A stretch of 43,453 bases of DNA from an uncultured Bacteroidia bacterium (GCA_905478335.1 CAJQIC010000002.1:1-43453); one strand, 5' to 3'. Positions 36,077-43,453 are shown, numbered from the stretch's first letter. Numbers and translations: made by a program. Notes: generated by a model not told the origin, from the sequence alone.

Positions 36077-37084
36077 TTAGTTTAATGCGTTAAGCAATTT
36101 CTCAATCACGGACTTGGCACGTTTACCATTGTAAACGACTTCATAAACAAAATCCGCCAGTGGCATGTCGACGCCCAGCTTTTGGTTCATGTCATGAACA
36201 GTTTTTACGGCGTAGTATCCTTCTGCCACCATGTTCATTTCTAGCTGGGCAGACTTAACTGAATATCCTTTGCCAAGCATATTACCAAATGTTCTATTCC
36301 TACTAAATTGAGAATAAGTAGTAACCACAAGGTCTCCTAAGTATGCGGAGTCGTCAATATCTCTTTCAATTGGATTAACAGCTGCAATAAACCTTTTGAT
36401 TTCGCGTATGGCATTTGACACCAACACGGCTTGGAAGTTGTCTCCAAACCTTAAACCATGGCAGATACCGGCGGCAATTGCGTAAACGTTCTTAAGCACC
36501 GCAGAATACTCCGTTCCATAAATATCATCCGTTGTGGAGGTCTTGATAAACGCTCCTTTAAGCATGTTGGAAACCCTGTTTGCCGTTTTGCTATCTTCTG
36601 AAGCAATGGTTAAATAGCTCAGCTTCTCAAGTGCTACTTCCTCTGCATGGCAAGGACCCGTAATGACGCCAATTAAGTTGGGGTCGACCTTGAGTCTATT
36701 TTTAAAATAATCTCCAAGAATTTCACTTGTTTCTGGGATTAAACCTTTGACAGTAGACACAATAATTTTATCCGAAAAAAGTGCCGTATCAGTTGAAGAC
36801 AATGATGTATGAACGAATGCCGAAGGAATTGCGAGGATAACAATGTCGGCCGAATCAACGCATGTCTCAATGCTTGACGTCACCCTGAGGTGTTCTAAAT
36901 CGAAGGTGATTGAACTCAGGTAATCACGGTTGTGTCTGTGTGAATTCAAGTATTCTGCCTTCTGCTCGTTACGTATCCACCAATGAACCGTTTTGGGCTG
37001 GTGGTTGTCTAGCAGTATTTTAACCAATGCGGTGGCCCAGCTACCTCCTCCTAAAACTGCAATAGATGTGTGTGTGTTATTCAA
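36077..37084 (-). CDS. gpsA: Glycerol-3-phosphate dehydrogenase [NAD(P)+]
   Basis: 335 residues, the normal length. The nucleotide-binding motif is AVLGGGSWATALVKIL. The active-site Lys lies in EYSAVLKNVYAIAAGICHGL and the Arg in SRNRTFGNMLGKG. It reduces dihydroxyacetone phosphate to sn-glycerol-3-phosphate for phospholipid synthesis. The start is TTG (37082-37084); the frame is open upstream only to a TAG at 37106-37108 and offers no ATG, so TTG is accepted. It is monocistronic. Confidence 0.93.
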   Translation of the reverse strand: MNNTHTSIAVLGGGSWATALVKILLDNHQPKTVHWWIRNEQKAEYLNSHRHNRDYLSSITFDLEHLRVTSSIETCVDSADIVILAIPSAFVHTSLSSTDTALFSDKIIVSTVKGLIPETSEILGDYFKNRLKVDPNLIGVITGPCHAEEVALEKLSYLTIASEDSKTANRVSNMLKGAFIKTSTTDDIYGTEYSAVLKNVYAIAAGICHGLRFGDNFQAVLVSNAIREIKRFIAAVNPIERDIDDSAYLGDLVVTTYSQFSRNRTFGNMLGKGYSVKSAQLEMNMVAEGYYAVKTVHDMNQKLGVDMPLADFVYEVVYNGKRAKSVIEKLLNALN

Positions 37085-37128
37085 CGTTGCGAAGTAAACC
37101 CTCGACTACCGGATTTCAAAATCTATGA

Positions 37129-38571
37129 TTAGTAAGGTGTAATGCTAATCTCACCAGTATTGTAGAAGTGCAATGTAATTTGAGCATAGAGCACTTTAAA
37201 CTTCGCGTTGTTTAAGTCGTTCTGCGCCTGCCCCCAAGCGTTTAACGCAAGTATCATATCTGCCGTTGTTGAGACTCCCGCATTAGCAGATTTCAATACA
37301 AAATCATAATTTTCCTTTTGGGCTTTTTCATTCGCCTTAGCCGACTCAACCTCAACCAAAGCGTTTTCATATTGCGTATACGCCTGGGTGATGTCTGCCA
37401 CCACTTCAAGTTTAATACGCTCTAAATTATTCCTGCGCAGCATCGCATTTAGTTTGGCGTCTCTTACGCCAGACCTTGCCTGATTTCCATTAAAAATAGG
37501 CACAGATAAACTTACACCAACTGTTTGTCCGAAGTTGTCATTGAGCTGCTGACCGAATGCAGATACCCTCGTCTCATACGAGGTAAACTCAGTAACAACT
37601 GGTTGGCTCGTTGATTCTACGTAACCAATAGGACTTGTAGATTTCTGGAAGTTAAATCGCTCTAATCGTGTTTCTGAATACAAGGTATTAACGTTACCGA
37701 ACACTGCTAACCGCGGATAAAACGCACTTTTGGAAATATCAATGTTAATTTCTGCAGACCGTACTTGCGCTTCAGCTAGTTTGACATAGCTCATCCTTGC
37801 CAAGGCATTATTAATTATACCGTCTTGCGTCCAGCTTGTTATAGGTGCAACTTCATCTAAAGATGGATGCACAATTTGAAACTCTTTGCTGTCTAACTGC
37901 ATCATCTGCTTCAACCTCAAGTTGGCCAACAATAAGGAACTCTTAGCAGATTGAATATTCATTTGATCTCGTGCATCTTGCGCCTTTAAGTTCAAGTATT
38001 GCTGCTGGTTGGTGGCTCCTGCCTCGAATAATTTTTTGGCTTGTTCTAACTGCGTAACCGTAGATTTATTCACTACAGTAAATGATTTCAATTGATTCTC
38101 TGCAAGAATGACTTGCAAAAAGGCATCTGCAACGTTGGTGAGTATTTGATTTCGTTGGGCCTGCTCCTCAATTTTTGCACGCTCTACTTCATTTTTGGAC
38201 CGTAGGATAGAATTGGTAATCCTATTTCCGTTGTACAGCACAACACTGCTGGTTAAAGAAAAATTATTAGACTGAATGCTACGGGTAACAAATTGGTTCG
38301 AAAAGGGGTCAATAGATCGACCAAAATTATAATTGTGAGAACCACTCGCACTTAACGTAGGGTAGCGACTATCTTTATTTAGCTTGAGATTGTTCTCTGC
38401 CATATCCACAAAGATCTTTTGATCTGCAAGCGTAAGATTTTTTGCCGCTGTATAAGCAATACAATTGTCTAAGGTCCAATTCCCATTGATTTCCGTCAAT
38501 AAAGAATCAGATTGTGCTTGAGTCGAACTGTATCCAAAAAGCAATAATCCAAGTATGGTGAAAAGTCTCAT
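37129..38571 (-). CDS. TolC-family outer-membrane efflux protein
   Basis: 480 residues with a signal peptide (MRLFTILGLLLFGYSSTQAQ). Two outer-membrane-efflux repeats are seen, starting LDNCIAYTAAKNLTLADQKI and RMSYVKLAEAQVRSAEINID, with long coiled helices rich in Ala/Gln/Asn and Pro-bounded turns. TolC proteins form the trimeric outer channel of tripartite pumps. No pump or adaptor gene is adjacent; gpsA follows downstream (44 nt), so its partner lies elsewhere. A TAGCTTTG element is found 16 nt before the start. Confidence 0.87.
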   Translation of the reverse strand: MRLFTILGLLLFGYSSTQAQSDSLLTEINGNWTLDNCIAYTAAKNLTLADQKIFVDMAENNLKLNKDSRYPTLSASGSHNYNFGRSIDPFSNQFVTRSIQSNNFSLTSSVVLYNGNRITNSILRSKNEVERAKIEEQAQRNQILTNVADAFLQVILAENQLKSFTVVNKSTVTQLEQAKKLFEAGATNQQQYLNLKAQDARDQMNIQSAKSSLLLANLRLKQMMQLDSKEFQIVHPSLDEVAPITSWTQDGIINNALARMSYVKLAEAQVRSAEINIDISKSAFYPRLAVFGNVNTLYSETRLERFNFQKSTSPIGYVESTSQPVVTEFTSYETRVSAFGQQLNDNFGQTVGVSLSVPIFNGNQARSGVRDAKLNAMLRRNNLERIKLEVVADITQAYTQYENALVEVESAKANEKAQKENYDFVLKSANAGVSTTADMILALNAWGQAQNDLNNAKFKVLYAQITLHFYNTGEISITPY

Positions 38572-38587
38572 TTGTCTAATAATTACG

Positions 38588-38595
38588 CAAAGCTA
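38588..38595 (-). promoter_or_regulatory. -7 promoter element (TAGCTTTG) of the TolC-family gene
   Basis: Minus-strand TAGCTTTG matches TAnnTTTG. It lies 16 nt before the ATG at 38569-38571, within the 110-nt divergent region shared with the deacetylase gene. Confidence 0.45.
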
Positions 38596-38681
38596 ATTCG
38601 GATACAAATTTGGTCATTTTTGAATCGACTAAGCTATTTATTATTTCTATATTATTAATAGAATTCAGTTAAACTTGAACC

Positions 38682-39293
38682 TTGAACTGGTTTACACATA
38701 GCGGTAAGGTATTTAAACCTTTTTATCCAACATTGACATGGGACAAACCTACTGCAGAGAAAAAGGTCTATTTGACTTTTGACGACGGACCAACCCCAGA
38801 AGTAACCGAATACGTTTTGTCCGTGTTGAAAGCGTATGGTTTTAAGGCTACATTCTTTTGCATCGGCGAGAATGTCGCAAAAAATTTGGCCCTTTATGAA
38901 AAAGTAAAAGCGGAAGGCCATCACATTGGAAACCACACATACACCCATGTAAACGGTTTCCATACGTCTAATTCAGCATACTTCGAAGACACCAAACGCG
39001 CCTCAGAAATAATTGACTCAACGCTGTTTAGGCCCCCTTTCGGGCGAATAAAGAGAAGTCAAATTCGACACATAAAACAAGACTTCAATATCATTATGTG
39101 GTCTATTCTTTCGGGTGATTTTGACACAAGCCTCGATTTACATCGGGCTGAAAGAAGAATAAAATCACTAACAAAACCAGGTGCAATTGTCGTATTTCAC
39201 GACAGCACAAAAGCGTATAAAAATTTAAAAGCACTATTACCGAAATACTGTGCATACTTAACGGATAAAGGGTACACGTCGTGTGGGTTATAA
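38682..39293 (+). CDS. NodB-domain polysaccharide deacetylase
   Basis: 203 residues. The NodB motifs are all present: VYLTFDDGPTPEVTEY (catalytic Asp), GNHTYTHVNG (metal-binding His pair), RPPFGRI, and VVFHDSTKA (catalytic His). No signal peptide is seen, so the N-terminus is unusual for an envelope enzyme. The start is TTG 38682; an in-frame TGA lies just upstream at 38676 and no ATG precedes the NodB domain. It de-N-acetylates GlcNAc-containing glycans. It overlaps the glycosyltransferase start by 13 nt, pointing to a shared polysaccharide task. Confidence 0.88.
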   Translation: MNWFTHSGKVFKPFYPTLTWDKPTAEKKVYLTFDDGPTPEVTEYVLSVLKAYGFKATFFCIGENVAKNLALYEKVKAEGHHIGNHTYTHVNGFHTSNSAYFEDTKRASEIIDSTLFRPPFGRIKRSQIRHIKQDFNIIMWSILSGDFDTSLDLHRAERRIKSLTKPGAIVVFHDSTKAYKNLKALLPKYCAYLTDKGYTSCGL

Positions 39294-40405
39294 TCATCAT
39301 CTCAATTGTAGTTGTAGCTATATTTTTCAGCATTCAACTCTTGAGTCTTTTTGCAATTAATAAGACTCCCAATACGGCAACATATTCAGGAAGTCAGCTC
39401 CCAAAAATCTCTTTGCTCCTTGCTGCACGTAACGAAGAAAAACTCATTCAGCGCAGTTTGATCGCCATAGACCAACTTAACTACCCAAAAGACAAATTAG
39501 AAGTTTTAATTGGAGATGATGACAGTGATGATAAGACAAACGAACTCATTAGAGAATTTATACAAGATAAGCCGCAGTTTAAACTGTTTTCGATAAATCA
39601 GCAATTAGGCAAGGCGCGCGGAAAAGCAAATGTACTGGCACATTTGGCGCACAAAGCCAGTGGTACCTATTACTTCATAACAGATATAGACGTAAAACTA
39701 CCGAGCAATTGGATTAGGTCTTTACTGAATCAATTTTCAGATAAGGTGGGCATCGTATCAGGAACAAGCACTTGTGAACCAACGTCAAGTCTGTTCTCTA
39801 CATTTCAATCCATAGATTGGTTACATTTTATGGGATACATCCAAAGCTTTGCCAACATAGGCGTAGCATGTACTTCGGTAGGGAACAACATGGCCGTAAG
39901 AGCCAAGGCTTACTGGGAAACAGGCGGATATGAAAACATAGACTTTTCTATCACCGAAGACTACAAACTATTTAAAGAAGTAACCGAACTTGGCTGGGAT
40001 TGGAGCACAATTCTTAATGCAGACAGTTTGGGTATGGCGTGGCATATACCAAGTTTTACAGAGATGTTACACCAGCGCAAACGATGGCTAATTGGGGCAC
40101 AAGAATTACCCATACTGTGGGAATTTCTGATTGTTTTATATGGCTTGTTTGTGCCAGCGGTAATTGTATTACTGTTTTTCGCACCTATCCATGCAGTATC
40201 ACTTTGGTTGTTAAAAACCGGCATTCAAACGATATACATTAAACAACTCACAAAGCGTGTTGAGCTGGTCGATTATTCGCTAGCGCATGTATTGCTGTAT
40301 GAAATATATTTAATCGTAAATACGGTGAGCACTGCCCTATTTTATTTTTTACCCATCCCTTCAATTTGGAAAGGACGTACATATCATAAGTCAGATTTAA
40401 CGTAA
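39281..40405 (+). CDS. GT2-family glycosyltransferase, membrane-bound
   Basis: 374 residues starting at GTG 39281 inside the end of the deacetylase gene. The first 25 residues form a membrane segment (VIIIISIVVVAIFFSIQLL). The GT-A domain has ISLLLAARNEEKLIQRSL, IGDDDSDDKTNELI, ITDIDVKLPS (DxD type), FSITEDYKLFKEV (acceptor Asp), and QRKRWL (Q-x-x-R-W). C-terminal hydrophobic segments follow (FLIVLYGLFVPAVIVLLFF and beyond). It resembles processive or hopanoid/cell-surface GT2 enzymes; donor and acceptor are not known. It was probably co-transcribed with the deacetylase and lgt. Confidence 0.86.
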   Translation: MWVIIIISIVVVAIFFSIQLLSLFAINKTPNTATYSGSQLPKISLLLAARNEEKLIQRSLIAIDQLNYPKDKLEVLIGDDDSDDKTNELIREFIQDKPQFKLFSINQQLGKARGKANVLAHLAHKASGTYYFITDIDVKLPSNWIRSLLNQFSDKVGIVSGTSTCEPTSSLFSTFQSIDWLHFMGYIQSFANIGVACTSVGNNMAVRAKAYWETGGYENIDFSITEDYKLFKEVTELGWDWSTILNADSLGMAWHIPSFTEMLHQRKRWLIGAQELPILWEFLIVLYGLFVPAVIVLLFFAPIHAVSLWLLKTGIQTIYIKQLTKRVELVDYSLAHVLLYEIYLIVNTVSTALFYFLPIPSIWKGRTYHKSDLT

Positions 40406-40414
40406 TATTGAATC

Positions 40415-41224
40415 ATGTACCCCAAGCTTTTTTCCTTTCGAACCCCTAGTTTTCTGCAAGGTATACTCCCGGATCAGATAACATTGTACAGTTATGGGCT
40501 TATGATTGCAATTGGCATCATGGTATCCTATTGGTTTGTCAATCGACGAACTAAAAAGTTCGGAATTTCAAAAGACGAATTATCGATCATGTTCATTTGG
40601 TCGATTTTTGCCGGTTTTGTTGGTGGCAAATTGTTTTTCTTTTTTGAAGATTTCTCGAAATACCTAGAAAACCCATCTCTGTTTTTAAATATTACGGGTG
40701 GTGGATTTGTTTTTTACGGCTCTGTATTGTTCGTTATACCGGTAATCATTTTTTGGTTGAAGAAGAAAGGTATAGCCATTCGACCTTTTTTAGACATTGT
40801 GGCCTTTGTTGGACCAATCATTCAAGCCTTTGGCCGAGTGGGTTGCTTTCTGTCTGGATGCTGCCACGGTAAAGCTTGTTCAAATTTTTTAGGTGTTACA
40901 TTCTCGCATCCTGATAGTTTGGCCAATCCTAAAAACATCCCCTTATACCCAACTCAACTTTTTGACATAGGTATTAACATTATCATTCTTCTGGTTTTGT
41001 TCTGGATTGAGAAACGCCAAAAATTTTCTGGCCAGCTGATGTTATTATATTTAATGATGTACGCTGTAGGCCGGTCAATTAACGAATTGTATCGGGGAGA
41101 CGAAGAACGCGGGTTTGTGCTTGGTGGCTTGCTCTCACACTCTCAATTTATTGCCATTTGTATTTTTGCCATTTGCACCGTCGTTTGGTTTAGATGGCGT
41201 AAAAGACCTGAGGAGTCAATTTAA
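40415..41224 (+). CDS. lgt: Prolipoprotein diacylglyceryl transferase
   Basis: 269 residues, seven membrane segments. The Lgt motifs are LYSYGLMIAIGIMVSYW at about 25-42 and the signature FGRVGCFLSGCCHGKAC (the Bacteroidota form with Cys), followed by PLYPTQLFDI and GRSINELYRGDE. It transfers diacylglycerol from phosphatidylglycerol to the lipobox Cys of prolipoproteins, so it serves the many lipoproteins in this window. It follows the glycosyltransferase by 9 nt. Its stop codon overlaps that of the convergent DUF4286 gene by 4 bases (TTAA). Confidence 0.93.
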   Translation: MYPKLFSFRTPSFLQGILPDQITLYSYGLMIAIGIMVSYWFVNRRTKKFGISKDELSIMFIWSIFAGFVGGKLFFFFEDFSKYLENPSLFLNITGGGFVFYGSVLFVIPVIIFWLKKKGIAIRPFLDIVAFVGPIIQAFGRVGCFLSGCCHGKACSNFLGVTFSHPDSLANPKNIPLYPTQLFDIGINIIILLVLFWIEKRQKFSGQLMLLYLMMYAVGRSINELYRGDEERGFVLGGLLSHSQFIAICIFAICTVVWFRWRKRPEESI

Positions 41225-41526
41225 ATGGTTTCCAAAACCGTTCTAAATGCGATTACGCTTTCACCATATTTAGCAAGCGTCTTTGCCTTCAAAGCAGGCC
41301 CAAAATTCACGCTATAATCCTGAAGGTCTTCGCGTGTATTTAATCGGTATTGAATGTTAAAACTTGTTCCTGTATCGGTTACGTCGTGTGGATCGATTTG
41401 AAACATTTCGTGTGATAGAAATTTACCTGTGGCCATTACTTCAGGCAGATGTTCGTTACGCATCCAAGACATCCAATCCTCTTTGATGGAATCTTCAACC
41501 AAACAAGTTACACTATAAATAATCAT
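41221..41526 (-). CDS. DUF4286 family protein
   Basis: 101 residues. MIIYSVTCLVEDSIKEDWMSWMRNEHLPEVMATGKF and the end FRTVLETI match the DUF4286 (PF14114) pattern from memory (WMxxEHIPEVLATGxF, FRTELE). A small ferredoxin-like (dimeric alpha-beta barrel) fold is likely. The role is unknown. It lies 2 nt downstream of tRNA-Ser on the same strand and may be co-transcribed with it. Its stop overlaps the lgt stop. Confidence 0.8.
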   Translation of the reverse strand: MIIYSVTCLVEDSIKEDWMSWMRNEHLPEVMATGKFLSHEMFQIDPHDVTDTGTSFNIQYRLNTREDLQDYSVNFGPALKAKTLAKYGESVIAFRTVLETI

Positions 41527-41528
41527 TG

Positions 41529-41615
41529 CGGAGAGAGAGGGATTCGAACCCTCGGTACCCTTACGAGTACACTACCTTTCCAGGGTAGCCCGATCAACCG
41601 CTCTGGCACCTCTCC
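41529..41615 (-). tRNA. tRNA-Ser (anticodon GGA)
   Basis: On the minus strand the acceptor stem GGAGAGG pairs with TCTCTCC (one G-U). The anticodon arm is CTACC-CTGGAAA-GGTAG with anticodon GGA. A long variable arm (GTGTACTCGTAAGGGTACC) and the T arm GAGGGTTCGAATCCCTC follow. The discriminator is G73; CCA is not encoded. The long variable arm and the G73 are characteristic of serine tRNAs. Confidence 0.95.
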
Positions 41616-41631
41616 AAGGCGGTAAAGTTAG

Positions 41632-42408
41632 TTAAATACTAAACAGTTCTTTTGCGTTTTGTGTCGTTATTTCAGCAACTTCAGCTATTGATACCTCTTT
41701 GACATCAGCAAGCCTTTGCGCGATTAAAGGAATATAAGAAGACTCATTCCTTTTTCCTCGATACGGAACAGGAGCTAAATATGGCGCGTCCGTTTCTAAA
41801 ACAATGTGTTGCAAATCAACATCCTTCATTACCTTATCCAATCCGCTGTTTTTGAATGTAAGAACGCCACCAATACCGAGTTTAAATCCAAGGTCAATAA
41901 TCTTGTTTGCTTCATCAATACCATCACCAAAACAGTGAAATACGCCTGTTAAATTATCGGCAGAGAATGTTTCGACAATCTCTATCACTTCTTGTGTGGC
42001 ATTTCTAGTGTGCAATGCAACAGGCAAATTATGTTCAATGGCCCATTTGCACTGGATTTCAAGGGCTTCTTTTTGTATATCGAACGTTGTTTTGTCCCAG
42101 TACAAATCCATTCCAATTTCGCCAATGGCAATAAACGAATGCTTTGCAAGCTTGGCTTCCATAAAATCCAATTCCTTTTTATAGGTCTCCTCCTTCACAG
42201 AACATGGGTGCAGGCCTATCATGGGTATAAAAACCTCACTTTTCTTTGAGGTAAGATTCATCATCGCTTCAAATGAATCCATTTCGATATTAGGCAAAAG
42301 CACTTTAGATACTCCGTGTTGCTCCACGCGAGCAATTACCTCGTCCATGTCCTCTTTAAAGTCATCTGCATATAGATGACTGTGGGTATCAATATAGTTT
42401 AGTCCCAT
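41632..42408 (-). CDS. tatD: TatD-family hydrolase / nuclease
   Basis: 258 residues. Metal-binding motifs are IDTHSHLYADDF (HxH), IAIGEIGMDLYWD (Glu), LPVALHTRNA (His), GVFHCFGDG (His) and LETDAPYLAP (Asp), with the family tail PYRGKRNESS. TatD enzymes are metal-dependent 3'-5' DNA/RNA exonucleases linked to DNA repair and apoptotic-like DNA degradation. Its start overlaps the end of the enoyl-CoA hydratase gene by 10 nt. Confidence 0.93.
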   Translation of the reverse strand: MGLNYIDTHSHLYADDFKEDMDEVIARVEQHGVSKVLLPNIEMDSFEAMMNLTSKKSEVFIPMIGLHPCSVKEETYKKELDFMEAKLAKHSFIAIGEIGMDLYWDKTTFDIQKEALEIQCKWAIEHNLPVALHTRNATQEVIEIVETFSADNLTGVFHCFGDGIDEANKIIDLGFKLGIGGVLTFKNSGLDKVMKDVDLQHIVLETDAPYLAPVPYRGKRNESSYIPLIAQRLADVKEVSIAEVAEITTQNAKELFSI

Positions 42409-43181
42409 GTAATTTTGGTCTTGTTTAAGAACGCGTCGATACCTTTTTTACAATCTTCTTTTTCTCGCATTTGTGCATTGGATAACGCCGCATAATCAAG
42501 TGCATCGTTTAAAGACAGTTCTGGTACTTTGGCTATCATCTCTTTTATCATTTCAACACTTTGGCCTGACGTTCTTGCTATCAACTTTTGAGCAAAATCG
42601 TTTGTGAATGCCTCAAGTTTATCCGCAGCCATCGCAGCATTTGTGAGCCCTAAATTTACTGCGCGGTCAGCATTAAATATTTCACCTGATAGCAGAATTT
42701 CTTTTGCTTTGCCTTCGCCGATTTTTCTTAATAGAAAAACCATTACAATGGCCGGAACAAATCCAATTTTAACTTCCGAGTATCCAAACTTCGACTCGGT
42801 TGTAGTAAAACAATAATCAGTTACTGTTGCTAACCCACAACCTCCAGCAATGGCTGGACCATTAACCATAGATATTACAACCTTAGGAAAGGTATAAATG
42901 GTTTTAAACAACTCCATCAGATGTTTACTGTCTGCAATGTTTTCTTCTAGGCTATTGCGTTGTAATTGTTGTAGGTATGACAAGTCGGCACCTGCACAGA
43001 ACACATCACCAGAGGAGCGTAAAATCACAACTTTACAGTGTAATTCATCCTTTGCTAGTTGAAATGCTTCTTTGAGTTCAGAAACAAATACCTCATTTAA
43101 TGCATTCTTTTTTTCGGGGCGGTTTAAAGTGATGTACCCGACTTTGTCGTTCACCTCCCAAGTAACGTATTGAAATGTCAT
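42399..43181 (-). CDS. Enoyl-CoA hydratase/isomerase family protein
   Basis: 260 residues. Crotonase motifs: LNRPEKKNALNEVF, SSGDVFCAGADLSYLQQL (oxyanion), and VNGPAIAGGCGLATVTDYCF. The first catalytic Glu position of canonical hydratases (GGGCE) is Gly-Leu here (GGCGLAT), while SEVKIGFVPAIV retains a Glu before the second loop. One of the two acid/base residues may be missing, so it may be an isomerase, a hydrolase or a methylglutaconyl-CoA hydratase rather than a simple hydratase. It is followed by tatD (10-nt overlap). A TATTTTTG promoter element lies 4 nt before its start. Confidence 0.85.
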   Translation of the reverse strand: MTFQYVTWEVNDKVGYITLNRPEKKNALNEVFVSELKEAFQLAKDELHCKVVILRSSGDVFCAGADLSYLQQLQRNSLEENIADSKHLMELFKTIYTFPKVVISMVNGPAIAGGCGLATVTDYCFTTTESKFGYSEVKIGFVPAIVMVFLLRKIGEGKAKEILLSGEIFNADRAVNLGLTNAAMAADKLEAFTNDFAQKLIARTSGQSVEMIKEMIAKVPELSLNDALDYAALSNAQMREKEDCKKGIDAFLNKTKITWD

Positions 43182-43185
43182 GGCA

Positions 43186-43193
43186 CAAAAATA
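43186..43193 (-). promoter_or_regulatory. -7 promoter element (TATTTTTG) of the enoyl-CoA hydratase gene
   Basis: Minus-strand TATTTTTG lies 4 nt before ATG 43179-43181. It sits just past the terminator of the upstream gene. A leaderless transcript is predicted. Confidence 0.5.
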
Positions 43194-43198
43194 GGCAC

Positions 43199-43230
43199 AA
43201 AAAAACCCCGACGTTTCCGTCGGGGTTTTT
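43199..43230 (-). terminator. Rho-independent terminator of the T9SS cargo gene
   Basis: CCCCGACG (43206-43213) pairs with CGTCGGGG (43218-43225) across a 4-nt loop. It is flanked by seven A's on one side and T's on the other, so it can act on either strand. It lies downstream of the partial gene at 43266-43453 on the minus strand. Confidence 0.9.
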
Positions 43231-43265
43231 ATATGAGGTTGAAAAACCTCTAGTCTTATTTGTTA

Positions 43266-43453
43266 TTAGTTAGCAATTGTAACTCTCTGCATTGCAGAAG
43301 TGTTACCATTGATTACCTGTACCATATAAACACCTGCTGCAACGTCAGTCATATCTACATTGTAAACACCGCTCGCGTCAGTGTTAACTGTTTTGATAGT
43401 CTTACCTGTTGCGTCCATGATAACGATGTTTAAGTCGCTCTCTGGGCTTAATA
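43266..43453 (-). CDS. C-terminal end of a T9SS cargo protein (partial)
   Basis: Sixty-two residues of the C-terminus are visible, ending at TAA (43266-43268). The sequence (LSPESDLNIVIMDATGK, then GVYMVQVINGNTSAMQRVTI) is a type A sorting domain: a D-x-x-G-K turn, the G-V-Y/M-V strand and a final V-x-x-x-N end. It would be recognised by the T9SS and the protein exported to the surface. The rest of the gene is outside the window, so its main function is unknown. Confidence 0.85.
   Translation of the reverse strand, partial: LSPESDLNIVIMDATGKTIKTVNTDASGVYNVDMTDVAAGVYMVQVINGNTSAMQRVTIAN

Noticed and set aside
41529-41615. tRNA-Ser as an integration site for a mobile element
   Set aside because: No integrase and no second copy of the tRNA 3' end were seen; the neighbours are ordinary chromosomal genes.
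1-43453. Search for CRISPR arrays, insertion sequences, integrases or phage genes
   Set aside because: No regularly spaced repeats, no transposase or integrase, and no long direct or inverted repeats were seen.

Overview
The window looks like a chromosomal segment of a Bacteroidota bacterium, most likely of flavobacterial type. It is AT-rich. It has several proteins with type IX secretion (T9SS) C-terminal sorting domains, a PorZ-like T9SS component, a SusC/TonB-like barrel, lipoproteins with short lipoboxes, and promoters of the Bacteroidota TAnnTTTG type. Shine-Dalgarno sites are largely absent. There is no sign of phage, insertion sequences or CRISPR. The only RNA gene seen is a tRNA-Ser(GGA).

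Layout. (1) 1-5376, plus strand: an envelope locus that resembles a chaperone/usher system in gene order and protein architecture. It holds the tail of a small secreted protein, a twin hairpin/terminator, a periplasmic chaperone-like gene broken by two in-frame stop codons, a 901-residue outer-membrane protein with Ig-like N-domain, barrel and two C-terminal beta-sandwich domains, two small secreted proteins, and bioY, all tightly packed. (2) 5476-7091: a TPM-domain lipoprotein and an RlmG-like rRNA methyltransferase. (3) 7160-13190: a beta-oxidation operon in the order fadE-fadN-fadA on the minus strand, divergent from an OhrR-type MarR regulator with an intact redox-sensing Cys/Tyr/Tyr set; palindromes lie between them. 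(4) 13192-19211: lipA, then porZ-recO-acylphosphatase-Wzi-like barrel. (5) 19215-24937: a SusC-like barrel protein, a front-end-type fatty acid desaturase and a Kelch-type T9SS cargo. (6) 24934-30000, minus strand: a five-gene operon LolA-like / FtsX-like / FtsX-like / LolD-like ATPase / outer-membrane barrel, probably a trans-envelope lipid or lipoprotein system. (7) 30180-38571: phosphodiester glycosidase, M48 lipoprotein, M20 dipeptidase, beta-helix lipoprotein, secreted hypothetical protein, gpsA and a TolC-family protein. (8) 38682-43453: NodB deacetylase, GT2 glycosyltransferase, lgt, a DUF4286 protein, tRNA-Ser, TatD nuclease, enoyl-CoA hydratase and the end of a T9SS cargo gene.

How the genes work together: the main theme is the cell envelope (secretion, lipoprotein modification by Lgt, lipid trafficking, surface polysaccharide, T9SS). 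The second theme is lipid metabolism (beta-oxidation, desaturation, glycerol-3-phosphate, lipoate).

The most interesting signals are the chaperone/usher-like locus with its doubly nonsense-mutated chaperone, the five-gene Lol-like operon with its own barrel, the OhrR-type redox sensor facing the fad operon, and the repeated placement of TAnnTTTG promoter elements only 3-10 nt before start codons, which predicts leaderless or nearly leaderless mRNAs. No gene-free stretch exceeds 300 bases. The longest are 117-329 (hairpins, otherwise nothing recognised), 12536-12743 (regulatory palindromes) and 30001-30179 (nothing recognised).
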